This document shows, one piece after another, positions 15,837 through 25,500 of a stretch of 64,000 bases of DNA; the stretch's first letter is position 1; each line of letters begins with the position of its first letter. The stretch lies in contig CAZMPO010000004.1 in NCBI GenBank assembly GCA_964568425.1, positions 87,671 to 151,670 of the forward strand. Reading direction: 5' to 3'. Below the pieces are notes generated by a model. It ran no database searches. It was not told the DNA's origin and saw only the letters and a list, made by a program, of their open reading frames with translations. The position numbers and the translations under genes are program-made. The DNA comes from CAKSQF01 sp964568425. Lineage in GTDB: Bacteria > Bacillota > Clostridia > Oscillospirales > CAG-272.

Positions 15837-16688
15837 ATGTTTTTGCCCTACGAGCTTGAAGGGAAAGTGTTCAAAAAGGTCATGAAGGGGTATAATACCG
15901 CCGAGGTCGATGAACACATAGATTTTTTGCTCGATAAATATAAAGAGCTCTATCGAGCGTATAAAGAGCTTGAAAAAAAGTACTCGGCAACCCGTGCCGA
16001 GCTTATGACTTATAAAGAAAACGAAGATTCGATAAGACAGACCCTTGAAAGCTCGCGTTCGACCGGAGCGCAAATGATGAAGGCGGCAGAGGATCGGTCT
16101 GAGATCATACTTAAAGCCGCAAGGGATGAGTGTGACGCCGTCATTGCCGATTTCAAGGAGCAGATCAGAGCAGAGATCGATCTGCTTGACGAGATCAAGA
16201 CCAAGGTCGCCGATTTCAAAAACAGCGTTTTTGAGCAGTACCAACAGCATATCGAGTATCTCGAGTCGATCGCACCCGACGATGATGAAAAGCTCTCTCC
16301 CGAACTTGAGGAGATAAAGAGCGAAACGGTCGGCAGGATCGTTGTAAAGGCGAATAAGATCATCGCCGATCAGACCGAACTCTTTACCGTTTCGTCTCCC
16401 GAACTGACGGCAGATACAAATGACACAGTGCCCTCGCCGCAGATCGAAGAGCAGTCCGCACCCGACGATGACGAGCCGGATACCGCTGTCGATGACGATT
16501 TCGGCGAACTTGAGGCTGTTTCGGATATATCCGATACAGACGAAACCGACAAAATCGACGAGTCCGACGAGACCGATGAGTCTGCAAGCTCGGGCGATAC
16601 CCATGAATATCCGATAATTACCGACTTGCCCGATGATATAGCCTCGGCAGAGGATGTCATTTTCGGCAGTGACGATCGGAAACAATAA
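15837..16688 (+). CDS. divIVA: DivIVA-family cell-pole/septum protein
   Basis: DivIVA recognises negatively curved membrane at septa and poles. The N-terminal domain has the typical start (MFLPYELEGKVFKKVMKGYN), then AEVDEHIDFLLDKY. A long coiled coil follows to about residue 150, and then an acidic Asp/Glu/Ser-rich tail (about 180-265) that ends the 283 residues. The tail is longer than in Bacillus DivIVA. The ATG at 15837 is chosen because one 12 bases upstream abuts the GAAAGGA ribosome site. It lies between ylmH and ileS, the conserved position. Confidence 0.94.
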   Translation: MFLPYELEGKVFKKVMKGYNTAEVDEHIDFLLDKYKELYRAYKELEKKYSATRAELMTYKENEDSIRQTLESSRSTGAQMMKAAEDRSEIILKAARDECDAVIADFKEQIRAEIDLLDEIKTKVADFKNSVFEQYQQHIEYLESIAPDDDEKLSPELEEIKSETVGRIVVKANKIIADQTELFTVSSPELTADTNDTVPSPQIEEQSAPDDDEPDTAVDDDFGELEAVSDISDTDETDKIDESDETDESASSGDTHEYPIITDLPDDIASAEDVIFGSDDRKQ

Positions 16689-16726
16689 AAGGCAGTACAG
16701 TAGTATTATAAAGGAGCAATTAAAAC

Positions 16727-19516
16727 ATGTCAAAGGACTATACATCATCTCTCAATCTTCCGCAGACAGATTTTCCGATGAGAGCAAACCTTCCCTCTCG
16801 CGAGCCCGAGATGCTCGACGGATGGAAAAAGATAGATCTTTATAACCTCATCAATAAGAAGAACGCAGACAAGCCCATGTTTGAGCTTCACGACGGTCCT
16901 CCCTTCTCAAACGGTAACATCCATATGGGAACGGCGATGAACAAGATCTTGAAGGATTTTATCAACCGCTCGAAGATGATGCGCGGATATAAGGTTCCGT
17001 ACACTCCCGGATGGGATAACCATGGTATGCCTATCGAATCGGCGATCATTAAACAGAATAAGCTTGATCGCAAGAACATGTCCGTCCCTGAGTTCAGACG
17101 CGAGTGCGAGAAGTTCGCGCAAAAGTATATCGATCTCCAGATGGAGTCGTTTAAGCGTCTCGGCGTGCTCGGCGATTGGGAGCATCCGTATAAGACTATG
17201 GCTCCTTGGTTTGAGGCAAGAGAGATCCGCGTTTTCGGCGAGATGTTCAAAAAGGGCTATATCTATCGCGGAATGAAGCCCGTGTATTGGTGCCCGTTTG
17301 ATGAGACCGCACTTGCCGAGGCTGAGATAGAGTACAGTGAGGACGAGTGTACGTCGATATATGTAAAATTCAAGGTTTCGGACGATAAGGGTCTGCTTTC
17401 GGGCGTTTGCGATGTAAATAAGACATATTTCATTATTTGGACGACCACGACATGGACTCTCCCCGGCAACCTGGCGATCGCACTCAATCCCGAGGAAAGC
17501 TATAGCATCGTAAAGGCGGGGGACGAGAACTATATCGTAGCCGATCCGCTCGTTGACGCAACGATGAAGGAAGGCGGCATCGACGATTATGAGGTGATCG
17601 CGCATTATCTCGGTAAGGATTTCGAGTATATGACCGCCGATCATCCCTTCCTTGACAGAAAATCTCTCGTAGTAAATGCCGATTATGTCACCATGGACAG
17701 CGGTACTGGCTGCGTACACACAGCAGGCGGATTCGGCGCGGATGACTATGTTACCTGCCGCCGCTATAACATCGATGTTATAGTGCCGGTCGACGATCGC
17801 GGATATCAGACAGCTGACGCAGGCAAATATGCAGGTCTTCGCTATGATAAGTCGAATGATGCGATACTTGCCGATATGAAGGAGAGCGGAGCACTTTTCG
17901 CCGCCCAAAAGTTTACCCACCAATATCCGCACTGCTGGAGATGTAAAAATCCGATCATCTTCAGAGCAACTCCTCAGTGGTTCTGCTCGGTCGACGCGTT
18001 TAAGGAAGATGCCGTAAAGGCGTGCGATAGCGTTGATTGGCTTCCCGCATGGGGCGGCGAGCGCATGGTGCAGATGATACGCGGCAGAGCAGATTGGTGC
18101 ATCTCCCGTCAGCGTCATTGGGGTCTTCCTATCCCCGTGCTCTACTGCGAGGATTGCGGAAAGCCGATATGCAACGATGAGACGATCGATCGCCTCTCCG
18201 AGCTTTTCGCCGAACACGGAAGCAATGTTTGGTTTGAAAAGGACGCATGCGAGCTTCTTCCCGAGGGATTTACTTGTCCCGATTGCGGAGGCAGATCCTT
18301 CAAGAAGGATGCCAATACCCTCGACGGCTGGTTCGATTCGGGTTCGTCGCATTTTGCTGTTATAGAAAATAAAGAAGGTCATAAATGGCCCGCCGACCTC
18401 TATCTCGAGGGTGCCGATCAGTACCGCGGATGGTTCCAGTCGTCGCTCCTTTGCGCTGTAGGAGCAAAGGGTGAGGGCGCGCCTTATAAACAGGTGCTCA
18501 CACACGGTTGGGTCGTTGACGGCAAAGGCGAGGCAATGCATAAGTCAAAGGGTAACAGCGTTTATCCCGATGACATGGTAAAAAAATACGGTGCCGATAT
18601 CGTTAGACTTTGGGTCGCCTCTGCTGATTACAGAATGGATGTCCGTTGCTCCGATCTTATCTTCAAACAGCTTTCCGAGGCTTACCGTAAGATCAGAAAC
18701 ACCTCGCGTATTCTCCTTGCCAACCTCGGCGATTTCGACCCGAATACCGATACCATGCCGATCGCCGAGATGACCGATATTGACAAATGGATCATTTCGA
18801 GAGCCAATCGTTTCGTTACGGCGGCACTCGAAAGCTATGACAAATACGAGTTCCATGTTATCTGCCAGGCGCTCAACAATTTCTGCACGACCGATCTGTC
18901 GAAGCTCTATATCGATATAACCAAGGATCGTGTTTATGTTGAGGACGCAAACAGTCCCGCAAGACGCAGTGCCCAGAGCGCGATGTATATCGTCCTGTCG
19001 ATGATGACGAGAACGATCGCCCCGATCCTTTCGTTTACCGCCGATGAAATATGGAAGGCTATGCCCCATCTTGACTCGGACGATGCTCGAAACGTTATGC
19101 TGAACAGCATGCCGACATCCGATGACAGCCTTTCTTTCCCCGAGATCGAGGAAAAATTCGAGCGTCTCTTTGAACTTCGCGATACCGTCATGAAGGCACT
19201 TGAGCTTGCGAGAAATGATAAGAAGATCGGCAAATCGCTTGATGCGAAACTGACGATCTTTGCCGACGGCGATACCGCCGAGTATCTGTCCGGCTTCGGT
19301 GACGATCTGAAGAATATCTTTATCGTATCTGCGGTTTTGGTTAAGACCGATGCGGCGACCGAGGGAGCGTATTCAGAAGAAGAGAGCGATATATCCGTGC
19401 TCGTTGAAAATGCCGACGGCAGAAAGTGCGACCGTTGTTGGAGCTATTCCGAGGACGGTGTATCCGATGAGGATGGATTTGTATGCAAGAGATGCGCAAA
19501 AATTCTCGGGCTTTAA
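16727..19516 (+). CDS. ileS: Isoleucine-tRNA ligase
   Basis: This cytoplasmic class I synthetase has 929 residues. The HIGH-type motif is NIHMGT (64-69) and the KMSKS-type motif MHKSKGNS lies near residue 605. CP1 editing-domain sequences are present (TTTWTLPGNLAIALNP; GTGCVHTAGGFGADDY). The C-terminal zinc finger has CDRCW and CKRCAKIL, marking the eubacterial, mupirocin-sensitive type. No T-box leader is seen because the gene is inside the division/translation operon. The last 34 bases overlap lspA. Confidence 0.98.
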   Translation: MSKDYTSSLNLPQTDFPMRANLPSREPEMLDGWKKIDLYNLINKKNADKPMFELHDGPPFSNGNIHMGTAMNKILKDFINRSKMMRGYKVPYTPGWDNHGMPIESAIIKQNKLDRKNMSVPEFRRECEKFAQKYIDLQMESFKRLGVLGDWEHPYKTMAPWFEAREIRVFGEMFKKGYIYRGMKPVYWCPFDETALAEAEIEYSEDECTSIYVKFKVSDDKGLLSGVCDVNKTYFIIWTTTTWTLPGNLAIALNPEESYSIVKAGDENYIVADPLVDATMKEGGIDDYEVIAHYLGKDFEYMTADHPFLDRKSLVVNADYVTMDSGTGCVHTAGGFGADDYVTCRRYNIDVIVPVDDRGYQTADAGKYAGLRYDKSNDAILADMKESGALFAAQKFTHQYPHCWRCKNPIIFRATPQWFCSVDAFKEDAVKACDSVDWLPAWGGERMVQMIRGRADWCISRQRHWGLPIPVLYCEDCGKPICNDETIDRLSELFAEHGSNVWFEKDACELLPEGFTCPDCGGRSFKKDANTLDGWFDSGSSHFAVIENKEGHKWPADLYLEGADQYRGWFQSSLLCAVGAKGEGAPYKQVLTHGWVVDGKGEAMHKSKGNSVYPDDMVKKYGADIVRLWVASADYRMDVRCSDLIFKQLSEAYRKIRNTSRILLANLGDFDPNTDTMPIAEMTDIDKWIISRANRFVTAALESYDKYEFHVICQALNNFCTTDLSKLYIDITKDRVYVEDANSPARRSAQSAMYIVLSMMTRTIAPILSFTADEIWKAMPHLDSDDARNVMLNSMPTSDDSLSFPEIEEKFERLFELRDTVMKALELARNDKKIGKSLDAKLTIFADGDTAEYLSGFGDDLKNIFIVSAVLVKTDAATEGAYSEEESDISVLVENADGRKCDRCWSYSEDGVSDEDGFVCKRCAKILGL

Positions 19517-20037
19517 GAGCGATGATCTTTTTCGGCGTGCTGGCGGCTGTGATACTGCTTGATCAGCTGTCGAAAATGCTGATTGTAAAAAATATGGATG
19601 TCGGGGAGAGCATACCGCTCATCCCCGGTGTCCTCAATTTCACCTATATCACAAATGACGGCGCGGCAATGGGCATGTTTTCCGAATGCAGATGGCTCTT
19701 TATGATAGCCGCTCCGATCGCCATTGTTGCCATAGGCGTGTGGGTCATCGCCTCGCGTGAGATGGGCATGCTCTATACGCTCGCCTTTTCCATGATAGCG
19801 GGCGGCGGTGTCGGCAATATGATCGATCGCACAGTCAACGGCGAGCTCTTTAACGGAGTTGTTGTTGATTTCATCGATTTTTGCGCTTTCCCGAATATTT
19901 GGAGATATACCTTCAATGTAGCCGACATTTTCGTCTGCGTCGGCGCGGGACTTTTCGTGCTTTCGGTGATACTCGAAGCCGTGAGGGAATCGAAAACGGC
20001 AAAATCGAAAGAAACGCAAGATAACGAGCATAATTAA
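19483..20037 (+). CDS. lspA: Lipoprotein signal peptidase (signal peptidase II)
   Basis: LspA cleaves signal peptides from prolipoproteins at the lipobox Cys, and many such proteins are encoded in this window. The 184 residues form four transmembrane helices. Conserved regions are LLDQLSKMLI, the loop FTYITNDGAAMGMF, GNMIDRT with one catalytic Asp, and TFNVADIFV with the second. It overlaps the end of ileS by 34 bases. Alternative starts exist at 19492 and 19522; the first ATG is kept. Confidence 0.97.
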   Translation: MQEMRKNSRALRAMIFFGVLAAVILLDQLSKMLIVKNMDVGESIPLIPGVLNFTYITNDGAAMGMFSECRWLFMIAAPIAIVAIGVWVIASREMGMLYTLAFSMIAGGGVGNMIDRTVNGELFNGVVVDFIDFCAFPNIWRYTFNVADIFVCVGAGLFVLSVILEAVRESKTAKSKETQDNEHN

Positions 20038-20067
20038 CTACTAAATTTACAAAATAAGGAAAAAATA

Positions 20068-20985
20068 ATGATCTTTACGCCCGAACAAAACGATCTGGGA
20101 AAAAGAATCGACCTTTTTGCGGCGGAGCAGTGCGAAATCACTCGCTCCGCCGTTCAAAAAATCATCCTCTCGGGCGGTCTGCTCGTTAACGGACGGTCGG
20201 TTTCGAAAAATTATAAGGTCTCGCTCGGGGATCTCGTCACACTCGAACTTCCCGAGCCGATATCCTGTGAGGCGGTTGCCGAGGATATCCCGATCGATAT
20301 AGTTTATGAAGATGCCGATCTTCTCGTCGTGAACAAACCGAAGGGAATGGTCGTTCATCCCGCCCCCGGAAATCCCGACGGAACTCTTGTCAATGCTCTG
20401 CTTTGGCACTGCGGAGACAGCCTCTCGGGGATAAACGGCGTTATCCGCCCGGGGATAGTTCATCGCATAGATAAGGACACAAGCGGTCTTCTTATCGTTG
20501 CCAAAAACGACCGTGCCCATATCGGTCTTGCCGAGCAGATCGCAGTCCACAGCTTTTACAGAGAGTATGAGGCTGTCTGCGTCGGTCACCCGAGAGAGAC
20601 TGCGGGTGATATTTCCGCTCCGATCGGCAGAAATCCGTCCGATCGAAAAAAGATGGCGGTAGTTGTCGGCGGAAGAGCCGCACTGACGCACTATAAAACG
20701 CTTGCCGAATACAGCGGCTATACACACCTGTCGCTCGTGCTCGAAACAGGCAGAACGCATCAGATAAGAGTCCATATGTCCTCGATCGGGCATCCGCTCT
20801 TTGGCGATACCGTGTACGGCGGCGGACATACGCAGACCGAAAAGATAATGTCCGACATCGTTTGCGGTCAGTGCCTGCACGCAAGAAAGATCGGCTTTGT
20901 CCATCCCATCACGGGAAAGGAACTTTTCTTTGACAGTGATCTTCCGACTTATTTCGAAAAGGTCCTTGCAAGAATAAAAGGATAA
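20068..20985 (+). CDS. RluA-family pseudouridine synthase (RluD-like)
   Basis: This 305-residue enzyme converts uridines to pseudouridine, probably in 23S rRNA. An N-terminal S4 domain (about 12-65, with VQKIILSGGLLVNG) is followed by the synthase domain. The catalytic Asp lies in the RluA motif RIDKDTSGLLIVAKND (about 135-150), then the typical ETGRTHQIRVHM and PLFGDTVYGG. It follows lspA as in Bacillus (ylyB). The exact uridine targets cannot be assigned. Confidence 0.95.
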   Translation: MIFTPEQNDLGKRIDLFAAEQCEITRSAVQKIILSGGLLVNGRSVSKNYKVSLGDLVTLELPEPISCEAVAEDIPIDIVYEDADLLVVNKPKGMVVHPAPGNPDGTLVNALLWHCGDSLSGINGVIRPGIVHRIDKDTSGLLIVAKNDRAHIGLAEQIAVHSFYREYEAVCVGHPRETAGDISAPIGRNPSDRKKMAVVVGGRAALTHYKTLAEYSGYTHLSLVLETGRTHQIRVHMSSIGHPLFGDTVYGGGHTQTEKIMSDIVCGQCLHARKIGFVHPITGKELFFDSDLPTYFEKVLARIKG

Positions 20986-21004
20986 AGAAACGGAGAATGA
21001 TCAA

Positions 21005-21793
21005 ATGAAAATATTTGATACGCATTCGCACTATGATGATGAAAAATTTGATGCCCTCGGACGAGATGAACTTCTTTCGAGACTGTTTTCGGAAAATGTC
21101 GTTGCCGTCGTCGGCGCGGGCGTCGATATTCCCACCTCGAAAAATCAGATCGCTCTTTCGGAAAAATACCCGAATTTTTTCGCAGCCGTCGGTTTCCATC
21201 CGAGCGATATACCGACAGAAAGTGATATCGGTGAGTCGATCGACACACTTGAGAACCTTCTGAAACACCCGAAGTGCGTTGCGGTAGGCGAGATCGGACT
21301 TGATTATTATTGGGAGAGCAATCCGCCGCACGATGTGCAAAAGACATGGCTTCGCGCACAGCTTGAGCTTGCCGAAAAAACAAATTACCCCGTCGTGATA
21401 CACGACAGGGAAGCACACGGCGATGTTTTCGACATCCTCTACGAATATAAGAATGTGACGGGCATCATCCATTCCTGCTCCATGAGTGCCGAAATGGCAG
21501 GTCAGCTCGTCAGACGCGGATACTATATTTCCTTTTCGGGAGTTGTAACTTATAAAAATGCCGAAAAAGTCGCGCAAACACTGAGAGCGATCCCCGATGA
21601 GCGCATTTTGTTCGAGACCGACTGTCCCTATCTCTCGCCCGTACCCATGAGAGGCAAGACAAATCATTCGGGTAATATCGAGTATACGATAAAAAAGGCG
21701 GCAGAACTTCGAGGCTGTGACCCCGATGCTCTTGCCGAGATGGTTGTCGATAATGCTTGCCGCGTTTTCAGAATAGATAAAGCAAAACTGTAA
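21005..21793 (+). CDS. TatD-family metal-dependent hydrolase (DNase)
   Basis: This 262-residue TIM-barrel metal hydrolase belongs to the TatD family of 3'-5' DNases. The metal ligands are visible: FDTHSHYDD at the start, GEIGLDYYW (Glu near 97), VVIHDREAHGD, IIHSCS and the terminal FETDCPYLSP. It follows the pseudouridine synthase with a 19-base gap and is the last gene before the convergent rpsT. Confidence 0.95.
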   Translation: MKIFDTHSHYDDEKFDALGRDELLSRLFSENVVAVVGAGVDIPTSKNQIALSEKYPNFFAAVGFHPSDIPTESDIGESIDTLENLLKHPKCVAVGEIGLDYYWESNPPHDVQKTWLRAQLELAEKTNYPVVIHDREAHGDVFDILYEYKNVTGIIHSCSMSAEMAGQLVRRGYYISFSGVVTYKNAEKVAQTLRAIPDERILFETDCPYLSPVPMRGKTNHSGNIEYTIKKAAELRGCDPDALAEMVVDNACRVFRIDKAKL

Positions 21794-21807
21794 ATACAAA
21801 AAATAAA

Positions 21808-21830
21808 AGGATCGCGTTTGCGATCCTAAA
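21808..21830 (-). terminator. Terminator for rpsT
   Basis: The stem AGGATCGC/GCGATCCT with a 4-base loop is followed, read on the minus strand, by a T-rich tract. It may also stop tatD transcripts. Confidence 0.8.
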
Positions 21831-21852
21831 TATTTTCTATCGGAACGAAAGC

Positions 21853-22119
21853 TTACGCACCGATGTTGTTGAGCATAAGGGTAAAGCGGCTCTTCTTTCT
21901 TGCAGCTGCGTTCTTGTGGATGATTCCCTTTGCAGCAGCCTGATCCACCTTTTTTACAGCGTCCTTGTAAAGGGTTGCGGCAGCCTCTTTGTCACCTGCG
22001 GCGACGGCAGCCTGATACTTCTTAACAGTGGTCTTGTAAGCAGACTTGAACATGCGGTTGCGAAGTGCCTTTTCCTCGGAAACCCTTACGCGCTTCTTAG
22101 CTGATTTGATATTCGGCAA
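21853..22119 (-). CDS. rpsT: Small ribosomal subunit protein bS20, TTG start
   Basis: This ribosomal protein binds 16S rRNA in the 30S subunit. With a TTG start at 22119 it is 88 residues, exactly the family length, and reads MPNIKSAKKRV at the N-terminus like other S20 proteins. An ideal GAGGAGGTGTACAAA precedes the TTG. The open frame extends upstream but would place the start before the ribosome site. The C-terminus has HKNAAARKKSRF. S20 is known for weak start codons and self-control of translation, which fits the TTG. Confidence 0.97.
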   Translation of the reverse strand: MPNIKSAKKRVRVSEEKALRNRMFKSAYKTTVKKYQAAVAAGDKEAAATLYKDAVKKVDQAAAKGIIHKNAAARKKSRFTLMLNNIGA

Positions 22120-22160
22120 TTTGTACACCTCCTCGTGTGGAATGCTTTTCATACCTTCGT

Positions 22161-22189
22161 ATTTTACCACACTTTTTCAAAAAAAGCAA
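22161..22189 (-). promoter_or_regulatory. Sigma-A promoter for rpsT
   Basis: On the minus strand, TTGCTT (22189-22184) and TAAAAT (22166-22161) have a 17-base spacer, about 40 bases before the TTG start. Confidence 0.72.
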
Positions 22190-22242
22190 TACCTTTTTCG
22201 AAAAAAAATAAAATTTTTTTATAAAAATTTTTTCTAAAGCTA

Positions 22243-22271
22243 TTGACAAAAATAAAATTCTGTGATACAAT
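22243..22271 (+). promoter_or_regulatory. Sigma-A promoter for rpoBC
   Basis: TTGACA (22243-22248), 17-base spacer, TACAAT (22266-22271) preceded by TGTGA. It lies about 300 bases upstream of rpoB and is divergent from rpsT. Confidence 0.82.
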
Positions 22272-22277
22272 ATAAGG

Positions 22278-22569
22278 ACAATAAAATCGGTTGCTGTGCC
22301 ATAAAAAATGAAAAGTGAGAACTTTATATCAAAAAAGGTACGAAGTATACCGAAATTGCCTGTAAAAAATCACATTTAGCATATTTGATCATACCGTGAT
22401 TTGGTTGATCTTCGCGTGATGCGCAAAAATCTCCGCTTAAGATTCGGCTTTAACCAGAATGCCGCAGGGGTAGAGACGGATGCGCCTCGCCGCGGAACTC
22501 TTCAAATCGGGTATGATCATTTGTTTTGATTTTGAATTGTAACAAAAAACATTAAACGGAGGACTGTTT
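22278..22569 (+). promoter_or_regulatory. Long rpoB leader region of unknown structure
   Basis: About 290 bases separate the predicted transcription start from rpoB. No reading frame, riboswitch or L10-type leader is recognised. The stretch from about 22420 to 22500 is GC-rich and likely folded (for example around GCCGCAGGGG and CGCCTCGCCGCGG). The last ~50 bases are AT-rich and contain the ACGGAGGA ribosome site. Confidence 0.5.
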
Positions 22570-25500
22570 ATGGTTAAAACGGTGAAGCTCGGAAAAACCG
22601 AGCGAGTCAGTTTCCAACAGATCGATGACATTCTCGAAATGCCCGACCTTCTTGAGGTCCAAAAGAAATCCTATCAGTGGTTCCTTGACGAGGGTCTTCG
22701 CGAGGTTCTCAGAGACGTCTCCCCGATCGTTGACTACTCGGGAAATGTTTCCATTGAATTTCTCGACTATTCGCTTGATGAAAAGCCCAAATACCCCGAG
22801 GAGGAGTGCAAAGACAGAGATGTCAACTTCGAGGCTCCTCTCCATGTAAAGGTTCGCCTCTACAACAAAAACACCGAGGAGGTCATCGTTAAGGACATCT
22901 ATGTCGGCAATTTTCCGCTTATGACCGATAACGGTACCTTCATTATCAACGGTGCGGAAAGAGTTATCGTTTCCCAGATCGTAAGATCGCCTGGAATGTA
23001 CTATGACTCGACGATCGACAAATCGGGCAAGCGCGTCTATTCGGCAACCGTTATCCCGTATCGCGGTGCATGGCTTGAATACGAGACCGATGCCAATGAT
23101 GTTTTTGGCGTCCGTATCGATAAAAACCGTAAGATCCCCGTGACCATTCTGCTCCGCGCTCTCGGTCTCAGCACCGATGCACAGATCACCGAGCTTTTCG
23201 GCGACGATGTCAAGATTACCGCAACGCTTGAGAAGGACGGCATGAACGCCGAGGCACAGCAAAACGGAACCACTCCCGAGGATGAGGCACTCAAGGAAAT
23301 CTACAGAAAGCTCCGCCCGGGTGAGCCTCCGCTTGTTGAGTCTGCTCAGACGCTTATCAACGGCATGTTCTTTGATCCCAAGAGATACGATCTCGCTCCC
23401 GTCGGAAGGTATAAATACAATAAAAAGGTCAGCCTTGTCGGAAGAATCGAGGGCAAGGTGCTCACAAGACCGGTCATCAGTCTCACCGGCGAGTTCCTCT
23501 ATGACGAGGGAACGCTCGTTACTCCCGAGATCGCCGAGGCAATGGATCGTGCGGGCGCAAACGAGGCGTATGTCGCTCTCGAGGACGGCAAAGAGCTTAA
23601 AGTGTTCTCCAACGGTTCTGTCTACCCCGAGGCTGTTCTCGGATACGACCTGCACGAGATCGGCGTGAGAGAAAAGGTCGATTTCGCGACCCTCTCCGGA
23701 ATAATCGACGAGATCGGCACAGACGATAAGGACGCGCTTTTGGCAAAGTGCCGCGCAAAGATCGACGAGCTCGTCCCCAAACACATAACCAAATCGGATA
23801 TTTACGCATCGGTCAACTATCTTGTTTGCCTCTCGCATGATTGCGGAAGCATCGACGATATCGATCACCTCGGCAACCGTCGCCTGCGCTCGGTCGGTGA
23901 GCTTCTTCAGAATCAGCTCCGTATAGGATTTACCCGTATGGATAAGATCGTCAAGGAGAGAATGACCGTTCAGGACAGCGAATCGCTCACTCCAGATAAC
24001 CTTATAAATATCCGCCCGATCACGACCGCGATCCGCGACTTCTTTGGCTCATCCCCTCTGTCGCAGTTCATGGATCAGAATAACCCTCTTGCCGAGCTTA
24101 CTCATAAACGCCGTCTGTCGGCACTCGGTCCCGGCGGTCTGTCCCGTGATCGTGCCTCCTTCGAGGTTCGAGACGTTCACTACACCCACTACGGACGTAT
24201 GTGCCCGATCGAGACGCCTGAAGGTCCTAACATCGGACTTATTTCCTATCTTGCATCCTATGCGCGCATAAACGATTACGGTTTTATTGAAGCACCTTTC
24301 CGTAAGATCGATAAGACGACCGGTCAGGTTACAAACGAGGTCGTTTACATGACCGCTGATGTTGAGGATAATTTCGTCGTCGCACAGGCAAACGAGCCTC
24401 TTGACGAAAATAACCGCTTCGTAAACCGCAAGGTCGCATCCCGTCACCGCAACGAGATCCTTGAGGTCGACGCATCGAAAGCCGATTTCATGGACGTTTC
24501 GCCTCGAATGGTCGTTTCGGTCGCAACATCATTTATTCCTTTCCTTGATCACGACGATAACGCGCGTGCACTCATGGGATCGAACATGCAGAAGCAGGCT
24601 GTTCCGCTTATGGTCAACGATGCTCCTATCGTTGCAACCGGTATCGAGCATAAGGCGGCCGTCGACTCGGGTGTTGTCGTCGTCGCAAGAGAATCGGGTG
24701 TCGTAACCAAGGTTACCGCCGATCAGATCATCATTAAGACCGATGACGGAAAGAACGACGCATATACACTTCTTAAATTCAAACGCTCCAACCAGGGTAC
24801 TTGCATCAATCAGCGCCCGATAGTCAGAGAGGGCGAGCTTGTAAATAAGGGCGATATCATCGCGGACGGTCCCGCTACCGATCACGGTGAGATCTCGCTC
24901 GGTAAGAATCCGCTTATCGGTTTCATGACATGGGAAGGCTATAACTACGAGGACGCCGTCCTTCTTAACGAAAGACTCGTCCGCGATGATGTGTATACCT
25001 CGATCCATATCGAAGAATATTCGCATGAGGCAAGAGATACAAAGCTCGGACCGGAGGAGATCACACGCGAGATACCCAATGTCGGCGACGACGCCAAGAA
25101 GGATCTCGATGCCGAGGGTATCGTTCGCAAGGGAACAGAGGTTCGCGCAGGCGATATTCTTGTCGGTAAGGTCACCCCGAAGGGTGAGACCGAGCTTACC
25201 GCAGAGGAAAGACTTCTTCGTGCGATATTCGGCGAAAAAGCAAGAGAGGTCCGCGATACCTCGCTTAGACTTCCGCACGGTGAGTCGGGCATCGTTGTCG
25301 ATGTAAAGGTCTTCTCGAGAGAGAACGGAGACACCGACCTCGCTCCCGGCGTAAATAAGGTCGTTCGCGTATATGTCGCACAGAAGCGTAAGATCTCTGT
25401 CGGCGATAAGATGGCAGGTCGTCACGGAAACAAGGGTGTCGTATCACGCATCCTGCCCCCCGAGGATATGCCCTTCCTGCCCGACGGAACTCCGCTTGAT

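Noticed and set aside
16680..16726. T-box leader for ileS
   Set aside because: Only 38 bases separate divIVA from ileS, too short for a T-box.
15747..16748. A 333-codon minus-strand frame over divIVA
   Set aside because: Antisense to divIVA with hydrophobic low-information sequence; no promoter or ribosome site.
16907..18541. A 544-codon open frame on the minus strand opposite ileS
   Set aside because: It runs antisense to an unmistakable isoleucyl-tRNA synthetase and gives a Leu/Ile/His/Arg-rich sequence with no domain. It is a shadow of the codon bias of ileS.
22278..22569. L10-type ribosomal leader or known riboswitch before rpoB
   Set aside because: rplJ/rplL are not downstream, and no recognised riboswitch core could be found by eye.
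22552..23868. A 438-codon minus-strand frame over rpoB, and another at 28704-29903 over rpoC
   Set aside because: Both are antisense to full-length RNA polymerase subunits with all motifs, and have no domain or ribosome site of their own.
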